NCBI RefSeq assembly: GCF_001182745.1
Contig: NZ_LN868938.1
Span: 3,162,001 to 3,226,000, forward strand
Direction of reading: 5' to 3'
Source of the DNA: Nocardia farcinica
Lineage (GTDB): Bacteria; Actinomycetota; Actinomycetes; Mycobacteriales; Mycobacteriaceae
Length of the DNA: 64,000 nt
Both the position numbers and the translations under genes were made by a program. Below the pieces are notes generated by a model. That model saw only the letters and a program-made list of their open reading frames with translations, did no database searches and was not told where the DNA came from. This document shows, piece by piece, positions 1 to 8,947 of the stretch. The stretch's first letter is position 1. Every line of letters starts with the position of its first letter.

Positions 1-65
1 GCCGCGATCAGACCCGGCCAGCGGGAATGCACGCCGGCCTGGGGGGCGACTCCTGCGGTACTCAT
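1..65 (-). CDS. thrC: Threonine synthase, N-terminal fragment (cut by window edge)
   Basis: The ATG at 65 overlaps the hom stop codon by 4 nt (ATGA). The 21 visible codons read [20 protein letters not shown], and the W-P-G-L-I-A stretch resembles the start of actinobacterial threonine synthases. Threonine synthase converts O-phosphohomoserine to threonine with PLP. The hom-thrC order is the usual one in mycobacteria and relatives, which supports the call. The rest of the gene lies outside the window, so the assignment rests on the N-terminus and on context. Confidence 0.72.
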   Translation of the reverse strand, partial: MSTAGVAPQAGVHSRWPGLIA

Positions 66-1417
66 TCTTCGGTGCCTTCCAGTCTCAGGACACTTGTCAC
101 GGACGTGACGGACTCCATCTCCGCCAGGGCGGCGACGGTGTCCGCGAGCGCCGACTCCATCGCGTGATGGGTCACGACGACCAGGCGCGCACCCTCGCCG
201 TGTCCTTCCTGGCGGACCGTCGAGATGCTGACCTCGTGCTTGGCGAACTCGCCCGCCACCTTCGCCAGAACACCGGGACGGTCCTCGACCTGCAGGTTCA
301 CGTGATAGCGGGTGGGCGTATCGCCGATCGGCGCGATCGGTAGCTCAGCATAAACCGATTCGCCCGGCGCGCGGCCACCGTAGAACTTGTTGCGCGCGGC
401 CATCACCAGGTCACCGAGCACCGCGGACGCGGTCGGCGCGCCGCCGGCGCCCTGGCCGTAGAACATCAGCCTGCCCGCGTTCTCGGCCTCCACGACCACG
501 GCGTTGAATGCGCCGCTGACCGCGGCCAGCGGATGCTTGCGCGGGATCAGCGCCGGGTAGACGCGCACCGAGACGCGCTCCTTGCCGCCCTCGGCGGGGC
601 TGGGCTCGCCCGGTCCCGCGGCGACCCGCTCGCAGATAGCCAGCAGTTTGACCGTGCAGTTCACCGCGGAGGCGGTCTCGAGATCCTCGGCGGTGATCCG
701 GGAGATGCCCTCCCGGTAGACGTCGGCGGCGGTGACCCGGGTGTGGAAGGCCAGCGACGCCAGGATCGCGGCCTTGGCGGCGGCGTCGTAGCCCTCGACG
801 TCGGCGGTCGGGTCGGCTTCGGCGTAGCCCAGACGGGTCGCCTCGGCGAGGGTCGCCGAGTAGTCGGCGCCGGTCTCGTCCATCGCGGACAGGATGAAGT
901 TGGTGGTGCCGTTGACGATGCCGACCACCCGGTTGACCCGGTCGCCGGACAGCGATTGGATCAGCGGCCGCACCACCGGGATCGCGCCCGCCACCGCGGC
1001 CTCGAAATACAGGTCGGCCCGGTTGCGCTCGGCGGCGGCGGCCAGTTCGCCGGTGTAGTCGGCCAGCAGCGCCTTGTTCGCGGTCACCACGGACTTGCCC
1101 GCGTTGAGAGCGGCCAGGATCAGCGCGCGGGCCGGGTCGATGCCGCCGATGACCTCGACGACGAGGTCCACGTCGGGACGGGCGACCAGCGCTTCGGCGT
1201 CGGTGGTGAGCAGGTCGGCGGGCAGGCCGCGATCCTTGTCGAGGTTGCGCACCGCGACACCGCGCAGCACCACCGGAGCGCCGACCCGGGCGCGCAGGTC
1301 GTCGGTGTGCTCGCGCAGGATCCGCACGACCTCGGTGCCCACGTTGCCCATTCCGAGCACCGCGACACCGATCGGGCGATCGGCGCCCCAGCCACCGTTC
1401 TCGGCCACTTCGGTCAT
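62..1417 (-). CDS. hom: Homoserine dehydrogenase
   Basis: 451 aa. It reduces aspartate semialdehyde to homoserine with NAD(P)H, the branch point to threonine and methionine. The Rossmann motif G-M-G-N-V-G is at residues 22-27. The catalytic domain has the N-G-T-T-N-F-I-L signature near residue 168 and the [16 protein letters not shown] block. A C-terminal ACT domain (about 370-445, starting V-E-D-R-P-G-V-L) is where threonine feedback inhibition is expected. Length is typical of Gram-positive enzymes with an ACT domain. Its start overlaps the lysA stop by 4 nt and its stop overlaps the thrC start by 4 nt, so the three genes are translationally coupled. The ATG start is fixed by these overlaps. 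Confidence 0.96.
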   Translation of the reverse strand: MTEVAENGGWGADRPIGVAVLGMGNVGTEVVRILREHTDDLRARVGAPVVLRGVAVRNLDKDRGLPADLLTTDAEALVARPDVDLVVEVIGGIDPARALILAALNAGKSVVTANKALLADYTGELAAAAERNRADLYFEAAVAGAIPVVRPLIQSLSGDRVNRVVGIVNGTTNFILSAMDETGADYSATLAEATRLGYAEADPTADVEGYDAAAKAAILASLAFHTRVTAADVYREGISRITAEDLETASAVNCTVKLLAICERVAAGPGEPSPAEGGKERVSVRVYPALIPRKHPLAAVSGAFNAVVVEAENAGRLMFYGQGAGGAPTASAVLGDLVMAARNKFYGGRAPGESVYAELPIAPIGDTPTRYHVNLQVEDRPGVLAKVAGEFAKHEVSISTVRQEGHGEGARLVVVTHHAMESALADTVAALAEMESVTSVTSVLRLEGTEE

Positions 1418-2835
1418 GACTCAACCTCCAGACTCAGCAGATCCGCCACCGTCTCCCGGCGCAGCACCAGCCGGGCGCTGCCGTCGCGCACGGCGACGAC
1501 CGCCGGACGCGTCAGCTGGTTGTACCGGCTGGACATGGAATAGCAGTACGCGCCCGTGGCGGCCACCGCGATGAGGTCACCGGGGCCGACATCGGCGGGC
1601 ATCCACGTGTCGCGGATGACGATGTCGCCGCTCTCGCAGTGCTTTCCGACGACGCGGGCGAGCACCGCCTCGGCCTCGGAGGGCCGCGAGACCAGCCGGC
1701 AGTCGTAGTCGGCCTGGTAGAGCGCGGGCCGGATGTTGTCGCTCATGCCGCCGTCCACGCTGACGTAGCGGCGACGCAGCCCGGCGTCGAGCGAGACGTC
1801 CTTGATGGTGCCGACCTCGTACACGGTCACGGTGCCGGGTCCGGCGATGGCACGGCCGGGCTCGACCGCGATGGTCGGCTCGGGCAGGCCGGCGCGGGCC
1901 GCCTCCTCGGCGACGATCGCGCGCAGCTTCGCGGCGAACTCGTCCAGCGGCGGCGGGTTGTCCTCGGGCAGGTAGGAGATGCCGAGACCGCCACCGAGAT
2001 CCAGGGTGGAGATCTGCGCGGTGCGCTCGACGCCGAAGGTGTCGATGGCCGCGCGCAGCAGGCCGAGCATGCGCCGCGCGGCGATCTCGAAGCCGTCGAT
2101 CTCGAAGATCTGCGAGCCGATGTGCGAATGCAGGCCGACCAGGCGCAGGTTGCTCGCATCGAACACGCGCGCCAGCGCCTCCATCGCGTCGCCGCCCGCG
2201 ATCGAGAAGCCGAACTTCTGGTCCTCGTGCGCGGTCGAGATGTACTCGTGGGTGTGGGCCTCCACGCCGACGGTGACACGCACCAGCACGTCCTGCACCA
2301 CGCCCGCGCGCTCGGCGACCGCCTCGAGCCGCTCGATCTCGATCAGCGAGTCGACCACCACGTGGCCGACGCCCGCGGCGACCGCCGCTTCCAGCTCGGC
2401 GACCGATTTGTTGTTGCCGTGCAACGCGATCCGCTCCGCGGGAAAGCCCGCGTGCAGCGCGATCGCCAGCTCACCGCCGGAGCACACGTCCAGCGAGAGG
2501 CCCTCGTCACGCAGCCAGCGCGCGATCTCCCCGCACAGGAACGCCTTGGAGGCGTAGTGCACCCGCGCGTCGGGGCCGAAGGCGCGCACCATGTCGCGGC
2601 AGCGCGACCGGAAGTCGTCCTCGTCGACCACGAACAGCGGCGTGCCGAACTGCTCGGCCAGTTCGCGCACCGGCACACCCGCCAGCCGCACCTGGCCCGC
2701 CTCGTCGCGGGTGGCGTTGCGCGGCCAGACGTTGGCGGGCAGCTCGATCATCTGCTTCGGGTCGACCGGCCGTTGCGCCAGATGGGGGGTGGCGCTCGAT
2801 TCGGCATGCCGGGGACCGGCGGGGTGCGCGCTCAC
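1414..2835 (-). CDS. lysA: Diaminopimelate decarboxylase
   Basis: 473 aa, a fold-type III PLP enzyme that decarboxylates meso-diaminopimelate to lysine. The PLP lysine is K97 in V-H-Y-A-S-K-A-F. The H-G-N-N-K-S and G-G-G-L-G-I phosphate-binding segments and the C-terminal C-E-S-G-D motif (substrate/dimer contact) are all present. The first 30 residues (Ala/Pro/His-rich) form a low-conservation N-terminal extension; an internal start is possible but the ATG at 2835 lies 28 nt from argS, as expected for an operon. The gene sits between argS and hom, the order known from corynebacteria and mycobacteria, so arginyl-tRNA synthetase and aspartate-family synthesis probably share a transcript. Confidence 0.96.
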   Translation of the reverse strand: MSAHPAGPRHAESSATPHLAQRPVDPKQMIELPANVWPRNATRDEAGQVRLAGVPVRELAEQFGTPLFVVDEDDFRSRCRDMVRAFGPDARVHYASKAFLCGEIARWLRDEGLSLDVCSGGELAIALHAGFPAERIALHGNNKSVAELEAAVAAGVGHVVVDSLIEIERLEAVAERAGVVQDVLVRVTVGVEAHTHEYISTAHEDQKFGFSIAGGDAMEALARVFDASNLRLVGLHSHIGSQIFEIDGFEIAARRMLGLLRAAIDTFGVERTAQISTLDLGGGLGISYLPEDNPPPLDEFAAKLRAIVAEEAARAGLPEPTIAVEPGRAIAGPGTVTVYEVGTIKDVSLDAGLRRRYVSVDGGMSDNIRPALYQADYDCRLVSRPSEAEAVLARVVGKHCESGDIVIRDTWMPADVGPGDLIAVAATGAYCYSMSSRYNQLTRPAVVAVRDGSARLVLRRETVADLLSLEVES

Positions 2836-2863
2836 GGGGCGTCCTTCCTACAGCAGCAGCTCA

Positions 2864-4522
2864 TCACATCTGCTCCGGCGCACTGACACCGAGCAGGGCC
2901 AGGCCGTTGGCCAGCACCTGACGGGTGGCGTTGACCAGGACGAGCCGAGCGGCGTTCAGCGGGCTCACCGGGTCGTCGCCCAGCGGGAGCACGCGCAGCT
3001 TGGAGTTGGTCTGGAAACGGTGGTAGGCGCCCGCGAGTTCCTCGAGGTAGCGGGCCACCCGGTGCGGTTCGCGCAGGCTCGCCGCGCTCGCCACCACTCG
3101 CGGGTACTCGCCGATCGTGCGGATCAGCTCGCCCTCCTCCTCGGCGGTGAGCTGCGACAGATCCGGCGTGACGCTCGCGTAGTCGAACGCGGCGGCATTA
3201 CGGCCGATCGAGGCGGTGCGGGCGTGCGCATACTGCACGTAGTAGACCGGGTTCTCGTTCTTCTGGCTGGTCCACAGGTTCAGGTCGATGTCGACGCTCG
3301 AGTTCACCGACCAGCGCACCAGCGCGTAGCGGGCGGCGTCGACGCCGATGGCCTCGACCAGGTCGTCGAGGGTGACGACGGTGCCCGCGCGCTTGCTCAT
3401 CTTCACCGCTTGGCCGTCGCGCACCAGGTTGACCATCTGGCCGATCAGCACCTCGACGGTGGCGGGGTCGTCGCCGAACGCGGCCGCGGCGGCCTTCAAC
3501 CGGCCGATGTAGCCGTGGTGGTCGGCGCCGAGCATGTAGATGCACAGGTCGAACCCGCGCGACCGCTTGTTCTGGAAGTAGGCGATGTCACCGGCGATGT
3601 AGGCGGCGTTGCCGTCGCTCTTGATCACCACGCGGTCCTGGTCGTCGCCGTATTCGGAGCTGGCGATCCACCACGCCCCGTCCTTCTCGTACAGGTCGCC
3701 GGAGGCCTTCAGGGTCTCGACCGCCTGCTCGACCGCACCGGAGGCGAACAGCGTGCTCTCGTTGAAGTAGACGTCGAAATCGGTGCCGAACTCGTGCAGG
3801 GTCCGCTTGATGTGGGCGAACATCAACTCCACGCCTTCGGCGCGGAACAGCTCGTGGCGCTGGTCGGCGGGCAGGGTCGGCGCCTCGGGGTGCTCGGCCA
3901 CGATCTGCTCGGCGATCTCGCCGATGTAGGCGCCCGCGTAACCGTCGTCCGGGGTCGGCTGCCCGGTCGCGGCGGCGACCAGCGAGTTCGCGAAGCGATC
4001 GATCTGGGCGCCGTGGTCGTTGAAGTAGTACTCGCGGGTCACGTCGGCGCCCTGGGCGGCCAGGATGCGGCCCAGCGCGTCGCCCACCGACGCCCAGCGG
4101 GTGCCGCCGAGGTGGATCGGCCCGGTCGGGTTGGCCGAGACGAACTCGAGATTGATCTTGGTGCCCCGCAGAGTGTCGGCGGTGCCGTAGCCGGACCCGG
4201 CCGCGAGCACCTGCTCGAGCACGGCGCCCTGCGCGGCGGCGGCCAGCCGGATGTTCAGGAAGCCGGGACCGGCGACCTCGGCGGAGGTGATGCCGTCGGC
4301 GGCGCCGAGCGCCTCGGCCAGCCAGCCGGCCAGATCGCGCGGATTCGTACCCGCCTTCTTGGCCACCTTCATCGCCAGATTCGTGGCATAGTCGCCGTGT
4401 TCGGGATTACGGGGACGCTCCACGGTGACCTCGTCGGGCAGGACCGCGGGGTCCAGCCCGCGTTCGGCTAGCACCTTCGCCGCGGTGGCACGAAGGAGAT
4501 CGGCAAGGTCAGCTGGAGTCAC
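2864..4522 (-). CDS. argS: Arginyl-tRNA synthetase
   Basis: 552 aa, a class I aminoacyl-tRNA synthetase charging tRNA-Arg. The HIGH-type signature is H-L-G-G at residues 137-140, preceded by S-A-N-P-T-G-P-I. A full K-M-S-K loop is present near residue 375. The N-terminal Add1 tRNA-binding domain (about 1-85) and C-terminal helical DALR domain are both complete, ending in [11 protein letters not shown]. It is first in the minus-strand cluster leading to lysA, hom and thrC. The 112-bp gap to the divergent gene at 4635 should hold both promoters. Confidence 0.97.
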   Translation of the reverse strand: MTPADLADLLRATAAKVLAERGLDPAVLPDEVTVERPRNPEHGDYATNLAMKVAKKAGTNPRDLAGWLAEALGAADGITSAEVAGPGFLNIRLAAAAQGAVLEQVLAAGSGYGTADTLRGTKINLEFVSANPTGPIHLGGTRWASVGDALGRILAAQGADVTREYYFNDHGAQIDRFANSLVAAATGQPTPDDGYAGAYIGEIAEQIVAEHPEAPTLPADQRHELFRAEGVELMFAHIKRTLHEFGTDFDVYFNESTLFASGAVEQAVETLKASGDLYEKDGAWWIASSEYGDDQDRVVIKSDGNAAYIAGDIAYFQNKRSRGFDLCIYMLGADHHGYIGRLKAAAAAFGDDPATVEVLIGQMVNLVRDGQAVKMSKRAGTVVTLDDLVEAIGVDAARYALVRWSVNSSVDIDLNLWTSQKNENPVYYVQYAHARTASIGRNAAAFDYASVTPDLSQLTAEEEGELIRTIGEYPRVVASAASLREPHRVARYLEELAGAYHRFQTNSKLRVLPLGDDPVSPLNAARLVLVNATRQVLANGLALLGVSAPEQM

Positions 4523-4634
4523 GAGTCTCTATCCTATGGTCTGGGCAGGTGAACACCTTCGGGCGGGCACCGCCGCGGACCGGTCCGTAACGAACCCCAC
4601 ACGGTTCACCACATCGAGAGAGCACACACGAGCG

Positions 4635-5504
4635 ATGCCGAGTAGCAACAGCGCCTCGAAGTCGGCCAAGGCCGTCCGCGCCGCCGGGAAGACCTCTTCC
4701 CGCAAACGGGGTGGTGGCAAGGGCCAGCTGCCGACCAAACGCCCCATCCCGTGGTTGGCCATCGGCGCGGCAGCGGTCATCATCGCATTGGTCGGCGCCC
4801 TCGCCTACAGCCTGGTCCCCAAATACCGCGAGCAGGCCGAGCTGGAGCGCTACACCCCCAGCGCGGAGCAGCAGGATCCCGCCGAGCAGATCCCCGGCAT
4901 CGTCGAGGTCGACTACAGCGGGGCCACCGGCAAGCACGTCAGCGCCGCCGAGCGGGTCGCCTACGACCGCACCCCGGCCTTCGGCGGCTCCCACGACCAG
5001 GAGTGGGCCGACTGCACCGGGGCCGTCTACGACCAGCCGATCCGCACCGAGAACGCGGTGCACTCGCTCGAGCACGGCGCGGTGTGGATCGCCTACAACC
5101 CGGACAAGATCGACAACGCCGGTCTCGACACGCTGAAGGGCAAGGTCGAGGGCAAGCAGTACACGATGATGTCGCCCTACCCCGGCCTGGACGCCGCGGT
5201 CTCGTTGCAGGCGTGGGGACACCAGCTGAAGGTGGACAGCCCCGACGACAAGCGGATCAACCAGTTCATCACCGCCCTGCGGCAGAACCCCTACACCCAT
5301 CCCGAGGTGGGCGGCTCCTGCTCCAACCCGCCGTTCGGCGAGAACCCGAACCCGTTCGATCCCACGCCGCCCGGCCCCGACGCCAAGCCCGTCGACGGCA
5401 GCGGCATCGCGGCCGACGTCTCGGAGTTCGGCGGCATGGTGCCCGGTGTGCCCGGCATTCCCGGGGTGCCGAGCGCGCCCGTTCCCGGTCAGCCGACGCA
5501 GTAG
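4635..5504 (+). CDS. DUF3105 family membrane-anchored protein
   Basis: 289 aa from the ATG at 4635; an upstream in-frame extension would run into the argS promoter and lacks family features. A basic Ser/Lys/Arg-rich N-terminus is followed by one membrane segment (about residues 40-61), so the protein is predicted to be anchored with an extracytoplasmic C-terminal domain. That domain carries the DUF3105 hallmarks: a G-G-S-H-D stretch, H-S-L-E-H-G-A-V-W, and paired cysteines. The tail is Pro/Gly-rich. Function is unknown; the conserved His residues suggest metal binding, which is inference. The next gene starts directly after the stop, so the two form an operon. Confidence 0.85.
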   Translation: MPSSNSASKSAKAVRAAGKTSSRKRGGGKGQLPTKRPIPWLAIGAAAVIIALVGALAYSLVPKYREQAELERYTPSAEQQDPAEQIPGIVEVDYSGATGKHVSAAERVAYDRTPAFGGSHDQEWADCTGAVYDQPIRTENAVHSLEHGAVWIAYNPDKIDNAGLDTLKGKVEGKQYTMMSPYPGLDAAVSLQAWGHQLKVDSPDDKRINQFITALRQNPYTHPEVGGSCSNPPFGENPNPFDPTPPGPDAKPVDGSGIAADVSEFGGMVPGVPGIPGVPSAPVPGQPTQ

Positions 5505-6197
5505 ATGGAGACCTCCGCGGAACAGGGGTTCGGCGCGCAGGTCCGTCGGCAGCGCGGTGCGCTGCTGGTGTTGGGCGCGCTCGGCGCGATCCTGCTCGGC
5601 ATCGCGATCGGCGCCCTGATCCGGCTGCCGCTCGACGGCGACCCGCAACCCGATCCGAACGCCGTCGACATCGGCTTCCTGCAGGACATGTCCGTCCATC
5701 ACACGCAGGCCGTGGAGATGGCGGGCATCGCGCTGCTGCGCTCGACCGACACCGAGGTGCGCAGGATCGCCTACGACATCCTGACCACGCAGCAGAGCCA
5801 GGTCGGGCGGATGCAGGGCTGGCTGCAGCTGTGGGACCAGCCCGTCCAGGCCGTCGACGGATACATGGGCTGGATGGCCGAGACCGGCGGCCACGGGCAC
5901 GGCGGCCAGGCCGACGGCGACAGCGGGCCGGTGTCGGCGATGCCCGGCATGGCAACCCGCGAGGAGTTGACCGCCCTGCGCGACGCGTCCTCCCCGGCCG
6001 CCGACACCCTGTTCCTGAGCCTCATGCTGCGCCACCACCAGGGTGGCATGCCGATGATGGAGTACGCCGCCGAGCACGCCGCCACCACCGCCGTGCGCAC
6101 CCTCGCCGCGGGCATGGTCGCCAGCCAACGCAACGAATCCGACCTGCTGACCACCATGCTCACCGCCCGCGGCGGCACCCCCCTGCCCCTCAACTGA
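5505..6197 (+). CDS. DUF305 family protein (ferritin-like fold, extracytoplasmic)
   Basis: 230 aa. The ATG directly follows the stop of the DUF3105 gene with no gap, so translation is coupled. One N-terminal membrane segment (about 20-42) is followed by two repeats of the DUF305 signature, F-L-Q-D-M-S-V-H-H-T-Q-A and L-M-L-R-H-H-Q-G-G-M-P-M-M, each with a His pair and nearby Met residues. In this family such residues are proposed to bind copper or other metals. A His/Gly-rich linker (G-G-H-G-H-G-G) lies between them. DUF3105-DUF305 pairs recur in actinobacteria; the shared job is unknown. Confidence 0.88.
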   Translation: METSAEQGFGAQVRRQRGALLVLGALGAILLGIAIGALIRLPLDGDPQPDPNAVDIGFLQDMSVHHTQAVEMAGIALLRSTDTEVRRIAYDILTTQQSQVGRMQGWLQLWDQPVQAVDGYMGWMAETGGHGHGGQADGDSGPVSAMPGMATREELTALRDASSPAADTLFLSLMLRHHQGGMPMMEYAAEHAATTAVRTLAAGMVASQRNESDLLTTMLTARGGTPLPLN

Positions 6198-6214
6198 CCC
6201 ACCCCACCACCGTT

Positions 6215-6244
6215 TTGGTGTCCACCCCGGCCATGCGATACGCT
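6215..6244 (+). promoter_or_regulatory. Putative promoter of tRNA-Arg
   Basis: TTGGTG (6215-6220) and TACGCT (6239-6244), 18 bp apart, fit a housekeeping sigma-70-type promoter. Transcription would start around 6251, leaving a leader of about 40 nt before the mature tRNA at 6292. This is inferred from position and sequence only. Confidence 0.4.
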
Positions 6245-6291
6245 TGCCCCGCCCGATCGACCGGCCCCGCGCCCCGATCGCCCGCTATCCC

Positions 6292-6364
6292 GCCCTCGTA
6301 GCTCAGGGGATAGAGCGTCTGCCTCCGGAGCAGAAGGCCGCAGGTTCGAATCCTGCCGAGGGCA
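6292..6364 (+). tRNA. tRNA-Arg (anticodon CCG)
   Basis: A 73-nt cloverleaf. The acceptor stem is GCCCTCG paired with CGAGGGC. The D-arm is GCTC...GAGC. The anticodon stem TCTGC/GCAGA holds the loop CTCCGGA, so the anticodon is CCG, reading CGG. The T-arm GCAGG-TTCGAAT-CCTGC is intact. The discriminator base is A and CCA is not encoded. A strong hairpin follows 5 nt downstream. Confidence 0.97.
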
Positions 6365-6369
6365 CAGCT

Positions 6370-6410
6370 GCCGAAGGCCCCGATCAGTCCTGCTGGTCGG
6401 GGCCTTCGGC
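6370..6410 (+). terminator. Intrinsic-type terminator after tRNA-Arg
   Basis: A perfect 14-bp inverted repeat (6370-6383 with 6397-6410, arms GCCGAAGGCCCCGA / TCGGGGCCTTCGGC) with a 13-nt loop, followed by CCTTTCTC. The T-tract is short, as is usual in high-GC actinobacteria. Confidence 0.8.
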
Positions 6411-6453
6411 CTTTCTCACTCGACGATCACACCACTGATGTCGTCGACACCCA

Positions 6454-6600
6454 TCAGCCCGGCGCACCGATCACTGCCACGCCGTGGCTTCGAGCGGCCT
6501 TCTGCATCCCGTCGTCCAACGTCATCAACGGGTAGGCGAGGCGGCGGGCGAGCGCGATGTACCAGGCGTCCGAGTAGGTGGAGTTCGAGCAATTCCATGG
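6454..6600 (-). pseudogene. Remnant of a VapC-like PIN toxin (C-terminal end only)
   Basis: The translated minus strand ends T-Y-S-D-A-W-Y-I-A-L-A-R-R-L-A-Y-P-L followed by M-T-L-D-D-G-M-Q-K-A-A-R-S-H-G-V. This is the typical end of a VapC PIN domain: the acidic D-A-W-Y-x-A-L-A helix, the T-L-D strand and a final G-V-x-V. The first two-thirds of the domain, with the first catalytic aspartate, are missing, and no antitoxin gene remains next to it. It lies between two tRNA genes, a common landing site for accessory DNA. The upstream boundary is approximate. Confidence 0.6.
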
Positions 6601-6854
6601 CGGCACCCGAATCCGCCTGGTCTCGGACCCGGCCCCACGAACAGGCACCCGCGACTACCAGAGACCCTGGGCGCCGAGGTGTTGGGGACGAGCTGGTTCA
6701 GGGCGAGCTTCGGGTGCGCCGGCTGCACCGACTCGGCAACCGTGGAGTTCGGTGTCGCCGGGACCATGACGGGGCCGTCGTCGGTCTGCTACGAAAAACG
6801 CTGGGGCTCAGGTGGCTGTGGCGACGACGTCGCGCCGAGATGTGGTCCGGGGAC
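6601..6854. other. Gene-free stretch between the vapC remnant and tRNA-Cys
   Basis: No open frame here has a recognisable start, ribosome site or family. It may be decayed sequence belonging to the vapC remnant. I found no copy of the tRNA-Arg 3' end that would mark an attachment site. Confidence 0.5.
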
Positions 6855-6885
6855 GGGGTATCGGTCGGGTGACGACCGATACCCC
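6855..6885 (-). terminator. Hairpin downstream of tRNA-Cys
   Basis: A perfect 13-bp inverted repeat (6855-6867 with 6873-6885, arm GGGGTATCGGTCG) with a 5-nt loop. It lies 15 nt beyond the 3' end of the minus-strand tRNA-Cys, where its terminator is expected. There is no clear T-tract. Confidence 0.6.
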
Positions 6886-6900
6886 CGTGCCCGGCAGGGG

Positions 6901-6972
6901 AGCGAGCGGCGGGAATCGAACCCGCGTGCACGGCTTTGCAGACCGTTGCCTAAACCTCTCAGCCACGCCCGC
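6901..6972 (-). tRNA. tRNA-Cys (anticodon GCA)
   Basis: Read on the minus strand: acceptor GCGGGCG pairs with CGCTCGC (one G-U pair). The anticodon stem ACGGT/GCCGT holds the loop CTGCAAA, giving anticodon GCA. The T-arm is GCGGG-TTCGATT-CCCGC. The discriminator is U, the identity base required by cysteinyl-tRNA synthetase. CCA is not encoded. Confidence 0.96.
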
Positions 6973-7112
6973 GCGGCCTGTTCAGGGTGCCTGGACAGGG
7001 GTGGGGTGGGACAGGGTTGTGGTCAGGGTGATCGGAAGGGTTGTGCGGAATCGGGCGGTTCCGGTGTCGCGGAGTGGTGTCGGGGGGCGGGTGACGTGCG
7101 ATGATCGGGACC

Positions 7113-7658
7113 ATGTCTCGGCCACGTCCGCTTCCGCTCGATCCGATCGAGGAGGCCCACCGTCAGTGGGTCGACCACGGGTGGGGCGATGCCGCGGACG
7201 GGATGGCGGCGGTGACCTCGCTGGTGCGGGCGCAGCAGATCGTGATGGCGCGGGTGGACGAGGCGTTGCGGCCGACGGGGTTGACGTTCTCGCGCTACGA
7301 GTTGTTGCGGCTGCTGAGTTTCAGCAAGACGGGGGCGCTGCCGATGGCGAAGGCCAGCGCGCGGCTGCAGGTGCACCCGACCAGCGTCACCAACACCGTC
7401 GATCGGCTGGAGGCCGCCGGCCTGGTGACCCGGGTGCCGCATCCGAGCGACCGGCGCGCGACGCTCATCGAGATCACCGAGGCCGGAAGGGATTCCGTGG
7501 CCCGCGCGACCAAGGAGCTCAACGACAAGGTGTTCGCCCAGCCCGGCCTCCCGCCGGAGCGGCTGCACACCCTGCTGCAACTGCTGGCCGAGTTCCGCCA
7601 TGCCGCGGGCGACTTCGACACCGGCGACGCCCCGGTGCGCTGGGCGCGCAACGGCTGA
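7113..7658 (+). CDS. MarR family transcriptional regulator
   Basis: 181 aa from the ATG at 7113; an ATG 12 nt upstream (7101) is also possible. The winged-helix core spans roughly residues 30-140. The recognition region reads A-R-L-Q-V-H-P-T-S-V-T-N-T-V-D-R-L, followed by the wing V-P-H-P-S-D-R-R-A-T-L-I, a classic MarR D-R-R motif. MarR proteins are dimeric repressors that usually respond to small aromatic or acyl ligands. The adjacent genes give no clear target, and the 166-bp gap before the next gene suggests a separate transcript. Confidence 0.9.
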   Translation: MSRPRPLPLDPIEEAHRQWVDHGWGDAADGMAAVTSLVRAQQIVMARVDEALRPTGLTFSRYELLRLLSFSKTGALPMAKASARLQVHPTSVTNTVDRLEAAGLVTRVPHPSDRRATLIEITEAGRDSVARATKELNDKVFAQPGLPPERLHTLLQLLAEFRHAAGDFDTGDAPVRWARNG

Positions 7659-7824
7659 TCACTCCGCCCCGCCGAACCGCTCCCGGCATCGCGCGGCCGG
7701 GCCCCCGACTCGACCGGGAACACCCGCTCGCGCGAACGAACCGGCCGCCCGGCAGGCGAGTGATCGCACATCTGTAAGCACATTTGCTCTTGGCAGCCGG
7801 TCGGTGAAGGTCCACCATTGACCC

Positions 7825-8883
7825 ATGGTGCTGGTCTTGGGGGTTTCCGCGGGCGCCGGCGGTGCGCGGGCCATCCTCACGCACTCCGACCAGCCGCATC
7901 TACCGCCGATCGATTCCTGCCTGGTCGCGCGCCGTCCCGGGCGCGGGGTGGACGAGCCGGTGTTCGACGCGATCCGCCAGATGTGCCGCTCGGCCGAGGA
8001 GCGCGACGAGCTGATCGCGAGCACCGCGGTGACCTGCCGCTGCCCCTTGCACGCCGAGGCCATCCGGCGCGCGGCCGGGCGCACCCGCCTCACCATCGTG
8101 GACGAGCCGCTGGCGCAGCTGCGCTATCTGCGGTTCACCGGCCGACTGCCGGAGTCCGGCTCGGTGATCCTCTACGACCTGGGCAGTTCCGGACTCACGC
8201 TCACCCAGGCCGACTGCCGGTCGGAGGCGGTGATCGCGGGCACGCGCAGCACGGTGCTCGGCGGCGACGGCTACGACCTGCTGCTGCGGCGCAGGCTGGC
8301 GCGGGCGGGCGTGCGGGCGGACCGAGCGGCCACCCGCAGGCACCGCGAGGAACTCAGCAGTGCGCGGGTGGTGACCGCGATCGATCCCGAGTCCGGCGAC
8401 CGGGCCGTACTCACCCACAGCGACCTGGCGGACCTGTGCGCGGCGGGCGTGCAGCATTCGGCGGCGTTGGTGCGGCATCTGATCGAGGAGACGGGCGTGC
8501 CGCCCGCGGCGCTGGTGCTGGTCGGCGGCTGCACGCGCAGTCCGATCGTGCGTTCCGAGCTGGTGCGGGCGATCGATCTGCCGATCGTCTACGACCCCGA
8601 ACCGGAAGTGGTCTCGGCGCGCGGTGCGGTGCTGCTGGCCGCCGAGCGGCCGTCGGGGGATGTGCACATGCCGCGGGTGCGCACGCGCGCCGCCCTGGCC
8701 GCACTCCCCCGCCCCGGGGTGGGCAGGCGCAAGGTGCTGGCGGCGGCCGCGGTCACGGTCGCGCTCGGCGGGGCCGTCGCCGGGCTGCTCGCGCTGGAAC
8801 GGGATTCGGCCGACCGGCCGGGCGGGGGTTCGGCGCCCACCAGGATCGAGCTGGGCACGGTCGCGCCACTGCCGACGAAATGA
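7825..8883 (+). CDS. Hsp70/actin-fold protein with C-terminal membrane anchor
   Basis: 352 aa. Features of the actin-like ATPase fold are visible: an N-terminal G-V-S-A-G-A-G-G phosphate-1-like turn, a central phosphate-2 motif Y-D-L-G-S-S-G-L-T-L (about 113-122), and an adenosine-binding motif V-L-V-G-G-C-T-R-S-P (about 232-241), all in Hsp70 order. The protein lacks the Hsp70 substrate-binding domain. Instead, a hydrophobic segment near residues 302-322 is followed by a short Pro/Gly-rich tail, so the ATPase domain should face the cytoplasm with the tail outside. The phosphate-1 loop departs from the canonical G-I-D-L-G-T-T, so ATPase activity is uncertain. Substrate and partners are unknown. 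Confidence 0.7.
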   Translation: MVLVLGVSAGAGGARAILTHSDQPHLPPIDSCLVARRPGRGVDEPVFDAIRQMCRSAEERDELIASTAVTCRCPLHAEAIRRAAGRTRLTIVDEPLAQLRYLRFTGRLPESGSVILYDLGSSGLTLTQADCRSEAVIAGTRSTVLGGDGYDLLLRRRLARAGVRADRAATRRHREELSSARVVTAIDPESGDRAVLTHSDLADLCAAGVQHSAALVRHLIEETGVPPAALVLVGGCTRSPIVRSELVRAIDLPIVYDPEPEVVSARGAVLLAAERPSGDVHMPRVRTRAALAALPRPGVGRRKVLAAAAVTVALGGAVAGLLALERDSADRPGGGSAPTRIELGTVAPLPTK

Positions 8884-8947
8884 GGACCGGCACCGCGTGA
8901 CTAGCATGGGCGGCGGACCGATCGACCGCTCGACCCGGGGGTGCCAC

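Noticed and set aside
6601..6770. Antitoxin gene belonging to the vapC remnant
   Set aside because: Frames on both strands lack antitoxin motifs and plausible starts.
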